Assembly (NCBI RefSeq): GCF_000235405.2
Contig: NC_017095.1
Location: 434,001 to 498,000 of the forward strand
Direction of reading: 5' to 3'
Length of the DNA: 64,000 bases
DNA from: Fervidobacterium pennivorans DSM 9078
GTDB lineage: Bacteria; Thermotogota; Thermotogae; Thermotogales; Fervidobacteriaceae
Shown here: one piece after another, positions 18,807 to 28,352 of the stretch
Layout of the letters: the number at the start of each line of letters is the position of its first letter
Numbering within the stretch: position 1 is the stretch's first letter
The notes under the pieces: model-generated
Told to the model about the DNA's origin: nothing
What the model saw: the letters and a program-made list of their open reading frames with translations, nothing else
Databases searched by the model: none
Position numbers and translations under genes: made by a program

Positions 18807-19586
18807 ATGACATTTCGAGAAGGAACCGAGAACTTAACGCTTTACGATGATGGCCAGCACAAGTTCATCTTTCTCGCTTGGGAAGAGCAGGAAGAAGAAG
18901 GTATAGTTCAAACGAATCAATATCTGATAGTTGACGGAAATGAGGCAATGCTACTTGACCCGGGTGGTGCTCACGTCTTTCCAAGGGTGCTTGCTAATGT
19001 CTCTGAAGTAATAGAACCTAGCAAGATTAAGTATATCTTCTTTACACATCAAGACCCGGACGTTACCTCTGGAATCACGCTTTGGCTTTCTATAGCAGAA
19101 AACGCCAAGATTTATATATCTGCCCTTTGGACAAGATTTCTCCCGCACTTTGGAATATACGACCAAAGAAGAGTGGTTGCACTTCCAGACAAAGGGGATA
19201 AATTGAGATTGCCATCCGGAACAGAACTTGAGTTTATTCCTACACACTACTTACACTCAACTGGCAATTTCACACTTTACGATCCGAGGGCAAAGATTTT
19301 GTTCTCCGGTGACCTGGGGGTTGCTGTTTTCCCAAAAGGTCAACGCTACGTTTTTGTTCAGAACTTTAACGAACACGTGAAACTCATGGAAGGTTTCCAT
19401 AAAAGATACATAACTTCGAGCGTTGCTTTGAGAAAATGGCTAAGTATTGTCGAGAGAAAAGAAATAGACATTGTTGCTCCACAGCACGGAGCGATTTTTA
19501 AAGGTGAAGATGTCAAGAAGTTGTTTGATTGGTTCAGAAATTTGAAATGTGGTATAGATATCATCGACGAGATATATGGCAGGTGA
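18807..19586 (+). CDS. Di-iron ODP/flavodiiron-type metallo-beta-lactamase-fold protein
   Basis: A 259-residue beta-lactamase-fold protein lacking the flavodoxin domain of flavodiiron proteins. Probable iron ligands are His81, Asp83 and Asp85 (THQDPD), His150, Asp169 (SGDLG) and His227 (PQHG). The second His of the flavodiiron HxExDH motif is replaced by Val86. This architecture is that of the oxygen-binding di-iron protein (ODP), which in Treponema denticola works with a soluble chemoreceptor as an oxygen sensor. The next gene here is just such a receptor. ATG 18807 follows AAGGGGGTG; in-frame codons upstream lack a ribosome site. An oxygen or NO reductase role is possible, but without a flavodoxin domain it would need a separate electron donor. 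Confidence 0.85.
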   Translation: MTFREGTENLTLYDDGQHKFIFLAWEEQEEEGIVQTNQYLIVDGNEAMLLDPGGAHVFPRVLANVSEVIEPSKIKYIFFTHQDPDVTSGITLWLSIAENAKIYISALWTRFLPHFGIYDQRRVVALPDKGDKLRLPSGTELEFIPTHYLHSTGNFTLYDPRAKILFSGDLGVAVFPKGQRYVFVQNFNEHVKLMEGFHKRYITSSVALRKWLSIVERKEIDIVAPQHGAIFKGEDVKKLFDWFRNLKCGIDIIDEIYGR

Positions 19587-19590
19587 TAGT

Positions 19591-20433
19591 ATGCCAGAAA
19601 TCAGTAAAGAAACTATAGAAAAGATGTCTTCCGCTTTTTTTGCCGAAAATTTGATGACCTCTTTCATGGTTCAACTTGATGAGGCTTTGATTTCAAGGGT
19701 GAAAAACGTTCAAGAGAATTTACGTGACTTAGAGAATGTATTTCGCAATATGCAGGTAAGGTTAAATAAATTGTCTGAGCAATTTGGGAAAGAATCCCAA
19801 GAAATCGTCAGTGTTATCGAACAATCTCAAAATGTGAACAGGAACATAACTGAGGAACTTAAAAAATCTGGTGCGGATATATCAAAGATAAATGACATAG
19901 TGATAGATTCTGTGAAGAATACAACTCAAACACTTGAAATGTTCTCGAAAGTCGAGCACATGGTTTTGGAAATCACAAAAATAGCAAAACAGACAAACCT
20001 TTTGGCTTTGAACGCATCGATAGAAGCCGCAAGGGCTGGTGAGTTTGGAAAAGGTTTTGCAGTCGTTGCATCGGAAGTTCAGAAACTCGCTGGTGAGTCT
20101 AATAGAGTGGCGAAAGAGATAAACGATTTGGTAAAAGAACTTTCAGCTTCGGTTTCCGAGGCATTGAATAGTATAAAGTTAGTGGGGGAAATTTTCCAAA
20201 CTCTCCAAAAGTCGCTTGAGCAACTCTTGGGGTTTATGAACCAAAATTCAGCACTACTTTCACATGTTGCAGAACTTTTATCAGAAACGAAAACAGAACT
20301 CGAGGCTGAAAATACTAATTTCAATTCCGCTGTTGAGGTAATGAACCAAGCATCAGAAAAGTTTGAGACGTTATCAAGAGTAATATCATCGATTGTAAAG
20401 GCGCAGACTAAACTTAAAGATTTGAGGTTATAA
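19591..20433 (+). CDS. Soluble (cytoplasmic) methyl-accepting chemotaxis protein
   Basis: A 280-residue receptor with no hydrophobic helix, hence cytoplasmic. A short N-terminal region (1-40) could be the contact site for a sensor protein. The rest is a helical hairpin with the conserved tip [20 protein letters not shown] (131-150) that binds CheA and CheW. It lacks a PAS or other sensory domain, so input must come from a partner. The adjacent ODP-type protein is the obvious candidate. Start ATG 19591 is preceded by CAGGTGAT, which overlaps the ODP stop codon; an earlier ATG at 19576 lacks a ribosome site. Size and architecture resemble the soluble receptor Tm14 of Thermotoga maritima. Confidence 0.9.
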   Translation: MPEISKETIEKMSSAFFAENLMTSFMVQLDEALISRVKNVQENLRDLENVFRNMQVRLNKLSEQFGKESQEIVSVIEQSQNVNRNITEELKKSGADISKINDIVIDSVKNTTQTLEMFSKVEHMVLEITKIAKQTNLLALNASIEAARAGEFGKGFAVVASEVQKLAGESNRVAKEINDLVKELSASVSEALNSIKLVGEIFQTLQKSLEQLLGFMNQNSALLSHVAELLSETKTELEAENTNFNSAVEVMNQASEKFETLSRVISSIVKAQTKLKDLRL

Positions 20434-20463
20434 ACAAAAACAAATCCTTAGGAGTGTATAGGG

Positions 20464-22757
<2,294 letters not shown>

Positions 22758-22818
22758 ATAGTATCCGTAGAGTTGTAGTGATAGTTAACAGAGAATAGGC
22801 AAGGGGGATGAGGGGGTT

Positions 22819-23097
22819 ATGCTTTACACCGAGCTTATCTTCTCGATGATTATCTTAATGCTACTTTTAACAATAATTTCTGGAACAATTCCTGCTCAAA
22901 GAGAAGCTTTACAAGAGGCTATAAGACAAGAGAGAGCTCAATTAATTGCCGAAAACATGTTCTGGCAAGAGATAGATAATGAGTATTTAAACAGTGTTCC
23001 ATCAAAGAAGTTTAGTATAACTTACGATGTTGTAGTGGATGGAAAGAAATACAAAGTCACAATAAATGCTATAAAGTTCGAAAGACCGCAAAAATAG
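22819..23097 (+). CDS. Small pilin-like membrane protein, function unknown
   Basis: A 92-residue protein with one N-terminal hydrophobic helix (residues 2-23, TELIFSMIILMLLLTIISG) and a soluble tail ending in a beta-rich stretch (KKFSITYDVVVDGKKYKVTINAIKFE). A Glu at residue 5 followed by a long hydrophobic helix recalls the mature N-terminus of type IV pilins and pseudopilins, but the usual charged leader and Gly cleavage site are missing. ATG 22819 follows a purine-rich AAGGGGGATGAGGGGG. It lies 61 bases after nfnB and before a terminator, so it may be the last gene of that run. No other pilus gene is near. I do not recognise a family with confidence. Confidence 0.6.
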   Translation: MLYTELIFSMIILMLLLTIISGTIPAQREALQEAIRQERAQLIAENMFWQEIDNEYLNSVPSKKFSITYDVVVDGKKYKVTINAIKFERPQK

Positions 23098-23140
23098 TAA
23101 AATATAAAAAATGTGGGGCAACTCGCCCCGCATAATGTTT
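23098..23140 (-). terminator. Terminator at the end of the glucan locus (probably bidirectional)
   Basis: An 8-bp stem (23112-23119 with 23125-23132, one G-T pair) closes AACTC. On the minus strand it is followed by TTTTTTATATTTT and so ends the long glucan operon after the LacI gene. On the plus strand the following TAATGTTTT is weaker. Confidence 0.8.
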
Positions 23141-23148
23141 TGCATCTT

Positions 23149-24156
23149 TCATGTCTGTCTAACAGATTCTCTTTCAACTATCTTTGTTGGAAGGATGATA
23201 TTTCTTGGTAGCCTCGTTCTTTTATCTGTTATACGCTCAATTAAGAGTTGAGCAGCGGTTGTGCCCATTTCCCACCTGGGTTGCATAACTGTTGTGAGTC
23301 TTGGATTTGTGTAATTTGCAAATGGTGCATCGTCAAAACCTATCACCGATACTTGCTCTGGAACTTTTATTCCATGTTCTTTCAGTGCATCCATCGCACC
23401 TATTGCTGCCCAGTCATTGACAGCAAATATCGCTGTGAAATTCAAACCGTGTTCTTGAAGATGGCGTACCACGCTTACCCACCCATGTTCTGAATTGTAA
23501 CCTCTGTGAACCCCGTAATATATTTCCAAGTTGCTATTACCTACCTTATCTATGAACTTTCTTATCCCTTTTTCCCTGTCGAGTGCAGCTGGAGAGTTTT
23601 CTGGACCCGGGATAAAAAGGATCTTCCTGTGGCCGTGTTCGTAAAGGTATTTAATCGCAGCGTATCCACCACCAATGTTATCAACATTTACCGTATCAAA
23701 GTTAATTTCATCAACAGCAAAATCAATAACAACCATCGGTATACCACTTTTCTCAAAACGTTGTATAAGTTTACTGCCTCCGTAAAGTTCTCCAAGAATG
23801 ACACCGTCTACTTTTCTTCGGAAATACTGATCTAAGACATGCTGTTCAGCATCAGGTTCGCCTTTGGGTAATGCTAACATTATGTCGAATCCTTTTGAAT
23901 AAGCATATTCTTCAATGGCCATAACGATATCGCTGTAGTGGTAACCGCGTATATCTGGAATCAATATACCAATGGTTTTGAACAGTTCTCTGGATGTTGT
24001 TTTGAACGACATCATTGGTTTGTAATTTAACTTCTTCATCGCATTCAAGACTTTCTTCCTAGTCTCTTCAGAAACATTTTCGCTACCATTAATAACCCTC
24101 GAAACTGTTGCTATCGAAACATTTGCCATCCGTGCTACGTCTCTAATGTTAGCCAT
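23149..24156 (-). CDS. LacI-family transcriptional regulator
   Basis: A 335-residue regulator. The helix-turn-helix covers residues 4-24 (IRDVARMANVSIATVSRVIN) and the sugar-binding periplasmic-type domain covers 60-335. ATG 24156 follows TGAGGTGG; an in-frame GTG at 24165 is part of that ribosome site. The hinge is unusual. Aligned with PurR, Pro47 is kept, but Ala51, Arg52 and Leu54 become Phe51, Lys52 and Thr54. Leu54 is the residue that normally inserts at a central CpG of the operator. The two candidate operators here have a CATG centre instead, which may be connected. As the last gene of the glucan operon it probably senses a glucan oligosaccharide or glucose derivative and represses both transcription units. 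Confidence 0.92.
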   Translation of the reverse strand: MANIRDVARMANVSIATVSRVINGSENVSEETRKKVLNAMKKLNYKPMMSFKTTSRELFKTIGILIPDIRGYHYSDIVMAIEEYAYSKGFDIMLALPKGEPDAEQHVLDQYFRRKVDGVILGELYGGSKLIQRFEKSGIPMVVIDFAVDEINFDTVNVDNIGGGYAAIKYLYEHGHRKILFIPGPENSPAALDREKGIRKFIDKVGNSNLEIYYGVHRGYNSEHGWVSVVRHLQEHGLNFTAIFAVNDWAAIGAMDALKEHGIKVPEQVSVIGFDDAPFANYTNPRLTTVMQPRWEMGTTAAQLLIERITDKRTRLPRNIILPTKIVERESVRQT

Positions 24157-24184
24157 CCTAACCACCTCAGAAATCTATCGTTAA

Positions 24185-25060
24185 TTACTCTTCACCACTT
24201 TCCATTTGGTAGACCCGCACATAATCCACATACATTCTTGCAGGGAATGGTGTCTCGTTCGTCGGATAACCGGGCCAATATCCACCAACTGCAAGGTTCA
24301 ATATTATGAAAAAGTCGTTATCAAACACCCAAGCTTTTCCACGAGACTCTATCGCAGATTTGGTGACTATATGGTAAACTTTGTCGTCAACATACCACAC
24401 TATCTTTTCTTCGTCCCACATTATTCCAAAAACGTGGAAATCACTTGCAAAATCTGGTGTTGGTGGTTCCAACCTTATCCTTCCTTGAATACCATTTGAA
24501 CCAAAATAACCAGGTCCATGCAAAGTACCATACGCAGTCCACTTATCATGTCCCAAGAACTCAACGATGTCAATTTCTCCACACGTCGGCCAACCAACAT
24601 ACCTAAAATTGCTACCAAGCATCCAGAATGCTGGCCAAAGACCCTTTCCGTAAGGAAATTTTATTCTTGCTTCTATCTTTCCATATTGAACAGTGAATTT
24701 ACCTTCCGTTTTAATACGGGTGGACGTGTAATTAAAAGTCTTGTTGCCATCTTTAACAGTTTCTTTTCTTGCCTCAATTACAAGCATTCCTTTTTCAATC
24801 CATGCATTTTTTCCTTCGGTATAGTATTGCCACTCACCATTTCCCCAACCGTTGTTGTTACCTATATCGTATCTCCATTTACTGGTATCAAGTTCCTTTC
24901 CATCAAATTCATCTGACCAAACCAACTTCCATCTCGGATCTTTTATCATATTCTCATACTCCTTTAAGGATGCTAAGCAATTTGTAGTAAGAAAGGTTAA
25001 AAATACGACGGATACCATGAGTAACAGATATTTGCGAAATTTAGACTCTGAAAACAACAT
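24185..25060 (-). CDS. GH16 endo-beta-1,3-glucanase (laminarinase), exported
   Basis: A 291-residue exported glycosidase. A signal peptide (about 1-30) precedes a GH16 domain with the catalytic motif GEIDIVEFLG: nucleophile Glu162, assisting Asp164, acid/base Glu167. Other GH16 laminarinase features are LVWSDEFDG, WGNGEWQYYT and the substrate-cleft WPAFWML. A Cys at 28 lies near the cleavage site, but the flanking residues do not make a good lipobox. The enzyme should cut internal beta-1,3 bonds of laminarin-type glucans outside the cytoplasmic membrane. Unlike several Thermotoga laminarinases it has no attached binding modules; these are supplied here as separate lipoproteins. ATG 25060 follows AAGGTGGTG. 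Mixed-linkage glucanase activity is a possible alternative. Confidence 0.92.
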   Translation of the reverse strand: MLFSESKFRKYLLLMVSVVFLTFLTTNCLASLKEYENMIKDPRWKLVWSDEFDGKELDTSKWRYDIGNNNGWGNGEWQYYTEGKNAWIEKGMLVIEARKETVKDGNKTFNYTSTRIKTEGKFTVQYGKIEARIKFPYGKGLWPAFWMLGSNFRYVGWPTCGEIDIVEFLGHDKWTAYGTLHGPGYFGSNGIQGRIRLEPPTPDFASDFHVFGIMWDEEKIVWYVDDKVYHIVTKSAIESRGKAWVFDNDFFIILNLAVGGYWPGYPTNETPFPARMYVDYVRVYQMESGEE

Positions 25061-25097
25061 TCAACACCACCTTCTTTCTTCATTCTTTATCATATGT

Positions 25098-28000
25098 TTA
25101 CTCGTAAAGGAAAGTTATTTCTATACTTTCAATTTTACCATCTCTGATAAGCCTTGCATATGGTTCTTCGATAAGGTTGCTCGCGATTTGTATTTTTTCA
25201 CACGTAGTTGTTGTCAAACTGATTCTTTGTTTTGAGACATCGAATTTGAAGGTATCGAGCCTTTTTGGATTCAAATACGTTACCTTTACTTTTCCAAGGA
25301 AATTGAACGATACTTTTCCTTCTTCATCAAACAACCAACCAGGTAATATGGGTTCGAAAGACAAGAATAGTTTTCCATTAATAAACTTAAACGGCTTAAG
25401 TCCCGCTAGCATTATCCTCCACATGCTTAAAAACTCCGCACTTGCACCACTCAGCCTTGCAACAAAACCGGTGCCATGGATTTTTTCGTCAGGATTAGCA
25501 CTGCTTGCTATGAATGATGAATTTTCCAGAGGGCTTCTTCCGTATACTTCTGGGTCCATAAAAGCAACAATTACGTTCTTGAAATCCTCATAGAACTCCT
25601 CGTATAGGCCGTTCTTTATAAGTTCTAACATGTATTTGTATTCCATGTGTAGCCATATTGATTCATTTTCCAACCAACCGGGTGTGAACGCCTTAGCACG
25701 TCCGATTTCTATGCTTTGTTCCTTCAAAGGAGCGTTAACTTTGTACATTTTTAACTTTTTGTCGTAGAGTTCTGATGACTTGACTTTCTTATAAACTTCC
25801 TTGATAAACTCCTTGTTGTTTCCGTAAGCTTTAAATCCTCGAACCATTCCTTCCAAAAAGTATGGCATAGGTTTTTGTTTGAACTTGTGGACTTTTACGA
25901 ATTTTTGATTACCTTCTTCGTTGATAATTTCGTATTTTTCAGCCTCAAAATAATAGTAAGTTGGCATCATTCCGTTGCTTTCAGCAATTGCTTTGTCAAG
26001 AGCGGATTTCAACTTTGATCTGAACCTTTCAAGGACGCTTCCTAGTTCATTTGCTGTGATTTCGACTTCTTCACCGAAGAATCCAAACTTTACATCTTCA
26101 CGGTAAGCTTCCCTAAGGTCGGACATCTTTTCCCAATATTTGAAATCTTTATCATCATCATTGCAAGCATTGTACCAATCGATGATTTCGGCTTCTTTGT
26201 TAATTAACGCCATAACTTCGACTGGCAAGTTAACTTTCCTGTGTTGGTATTCTTTCAATGTTTCTATAATGAAATTCATTAAACGCAGAAGCTCGTAGCT
26301 TTCTGCAACGGAAGAACCAAATAATCCAGGTAATCCGTTTAATGCATCGTACCAACCTGGCTTTCCTGCTTCCATTTCTATACCAACGCCAGCAGGGTCT
26401 GTTGTTGCGAATTTTACAGCTAAGAGATTGACAAGTTTGGTTATTAGTGTCGTTCTGTAGATTTCACCTTTTCCTTTATTTGTTCTCACAACATTTTTGA
26501 ATTTATCCCTTGATTCAATGAGTCTTTTCTTTTCTTCATCAAGGTAGAGAGAATTGTACTGTCTTACCTTTCCGTCGACGAAGACATATCTTTTTGACCT
26601 GGGAAGTACACACTCTGCATTATCGTAGTATGTATAGGATTTGTCATCAAAAAGAATTTCTTCCTTTGTTTCAGGATAGATTGCCAAATAACTCTCGATG
26701 AGGTCCAAGTTGTAAGTCCAATGGTCAGTCCAGAAACCTTCGCCATGAACAGCGTCTGTTTCTTCTTCAAAGTACTCTGCCAGATTCCTCAGAAACTCCT
26801 CGAAGTCTTTTTTTAGGACTATATTTTCCTTTTCAATGAATGTTAGCAATTTTCCAGGTGTTAGATTACCTGCGTTGAGGAAATTAAACAATTTATCAGC
26901 ATTCTCTGAATTCCCCAGTTCGGCCTTCAAGAAATCTTTAATACCTTCGCATTCAGGCTTCAGCCTGTATCTGACACCGTTTATTACAAGGGGATTGTAA
27001 CCATCCGGCTGTATCAAGTTGACAAAGAACCGAATGTTGTAATTTCCTACCTCTGGGTGAAAGACAACGTCCTCTCTTCTGTTCTGATTCACATCTCTGT
27101 AATTCGCGTTACCGGAAGAATAATACTCTGGCAATAACACGAAATAGTTATAATCTCTTTCTAAATCACCGTGTTTCCTCGAGTATATGTGATAAACTAA
27201 TCTATCTTTACCTTCGCGCAGAACAACTGGATATCCGCCCCTTAATATGTTGTCAAGGTAAGTTTGTTTGGCATATTCATCAAATAAATCAGAAGAAGTA
27301 TTCGTCCATACATCATTAACAATTTCTTCAATTATTTTATTACCCTCTTTTCGTTTGTTTTCAAGGTATTCTTGACTTGAGAATCTCTCTGCGTATTCGT
27401 TGAGTAAGTTAATATCAGGCGTATGTCCAACAACTGTGTAAATATAAAATTCCTCGCCGGGTTGGAGTGTTACTTCGGTCGGAGAGAAAGCACAAGGCAC
27501 CCTATTCGATGTGATTTGCTTCATTTTCCTTATATTTTCTAACCTTGAACCGATGAAAACATCTGGTTCGATATATGAGGTATTCATTCCGAAAACAATG
27601 TCAGGATCTACCAACGGCATTAAGAGTTCCTTTTTTCCTGACTGAATCTTGAACGAAACGTAGAAATTGCCCTCTTTGAATTCGGAAACAGCTGCTACAT
27701 CTTCTGCCGTTGACCTGAGTTTAAATACTGGCATCTTGTTTTCCAAATTATATACTTCCATCCAAGCCTTTAACGTGTTACCCACATGCTTTAAACCGTA
27801 ATCGTTGATTCCATAAGGAAGGAGTGCAGCAAGCCCATCGAGAATTTCAAAGTGTTTTACTTCGTTAGATATGTTTTGGAATTTAACAATTCTGATAAGT
27901 GCTCCTAACTTCTCCTGGGGCAGTATGAAGTAAAGTACATTTGTTTTAAGACCATATACATTATTTATTTCTTCTATCTCGACTTCATTCCTGGCAATAT

Positions 28001-28322
28001 ACATCCTTTGTACAACTTTATCGGAAACCACTTTTCCAAAAGGCTCAAAGAATGCATCCATAGACAAATCTTTAACAAACGTTCTGAAGCCGTGTGTGAA
28101 GACAACTTGATAAGATCTAAAAGCCGGGTGGAATTCCATAATAGGGTTATCTTTATGCGCAATTCCGAAAGATGCAATTGCTTGAGCTCGGTTAACGTAA
28201 AACACCCACAGCGGTATACCTTTCTTACCAGCTATTCCAGGCAAAAAGCTTGCAAATGGTTTTGAGTTATTATAGTCTTCAACTACAAATCTTTTATTCT
28301 CGTCGAAGTAGTATCTTACCAT
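25098..28322 (-). CDS. Large GH94-like beta-glucan phosphorylase (candidate beta-1,3-glucan phosphorylase)
   Basis: A 1074-residue cytoplasmic protein with no signal peptide. It is related to the cellobiose-phosphorylase group (COG3459) but about 250 residues longer than typical GH94 enzymes. Visible landmarks are an N-terminal beta-sandwich region (1-330), the segment YRDVNQNRREDV (409-420) and GEGFWTDHWTYNLDL (527-541), whose Asp533 is a candidate general acid. Late motifs are DPAGVGIEMEAGKPGWYDALNGLPGLFG and KAFTPGWLENESIWLHMEYKY. Size and motifs recall the beta-1,3-glucan phosphorylases of GH149/GH161 rather than classical GH94, and the laminarin-type context agrees. The predicted reaction is phosphorolysis of beta-1,3-oligoglucosides to glucose 1-phosphate, which saves ATP. 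The exact CAZy family is inferred from memory. ATG 28322 follows AAAGGAGGT. Confidence 0.82.
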   Translation of the reverse strand: MVRYYFDENKRFVVEDYNNSKPFASFLPGIAGKKGIPLWVFYVNRAQAIASFGIAHKDNPIMEFHPAFRSYQVVFTHGFRTFVKDLSMDAFFEPFGKVVSDKVVQRMYIARNEVEIEEINNVYGLKTNVLYFILPQEKLGALIRIVKFQNISNEVKHFEILDGLAALLPYGINDYGLKHVGNTLKAWMEVYNLENKMPVFKLRSTAEDVAAVSEFKEGNFYVSFKIQSGKKELLMPLVDPDIVFGMNTSYIEPDVFIGSRLENIRKMKQITSNRVPCAFSPTEVTLQPGEEFYIYTVVGHTPDINLLNEYAERFSSQEYLENKRKEGNKIIEEIVNDVWTNTSSDLFDEYAKQTYLDNILRGGYPVVLREGKDRLVYHIYSRKHGDLERDYNYFVLLPEYYSSGNANYRDVNQNRREDVVFHPEVGNYNIRFFVNLIQPDGYNPLVINGVRYRLKPECEGIKDFLKAELGNSENADKLFNFLNAGNLTPGKLLTFIEKENIVLKKDFEEFLRNLAEYFEEETDAVHGEGFWTDHWTYNLDLIESYLAIYPETKEEILFDDKSYTYYDNAECVLPRSKRYVFVDGKVRQYNSLYLDEEKKRLIESRDKFKNVVRTNKGKGEIYRTTLITKLVNLLAVKFATTDPAGVGIEMEAGKPGWYDALNGLPGLFGSSVAESYELLRLMNFIIETLKEYQHRKVNLPVEVMALINKEAEIIDWYNACNDDDKDFKYWEKMSDLREAYREDVKFGFFGEEVEITANELGSVLERFRSKLKSALDKAIAESNGMMPTYYYFEAEKYEIINEEGNQKFVKVHKFKQKPMPYFLEGMVRGFKAYGNNKEFIKEVYKKVKSSELYDKKLKMYKVNAPLKEQSIEIGRAKAFTPGWLENESIWLHMEYKYMLELIKNGLYEEFYEDFKNVIVAFMDPEVYGRSPLENSSFIASSANPDEKIHGTGFVARLSGASAEFLSMWRIMLAGLKPFKFINGKLFLSFEPILPGWLFDEEGKVSFNFLGKVKVTYLNPKRLDTFKFDVSKQRISLTTTTCEKIQIASNLIEEPYARLIRDGKIESIEITFLYE

Positions 28323-28352
28323 TTCAAGACCTCCTTTTTTAAAATTGTGAAC

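Noticed and set aside
24185-25060. GH16 enzyme as a lipoprotein through Cys28.
   Set aside because: The residues before the Cys (TTN) do not fit a lipobox, so a cleaved soluble enzyme is more likely.
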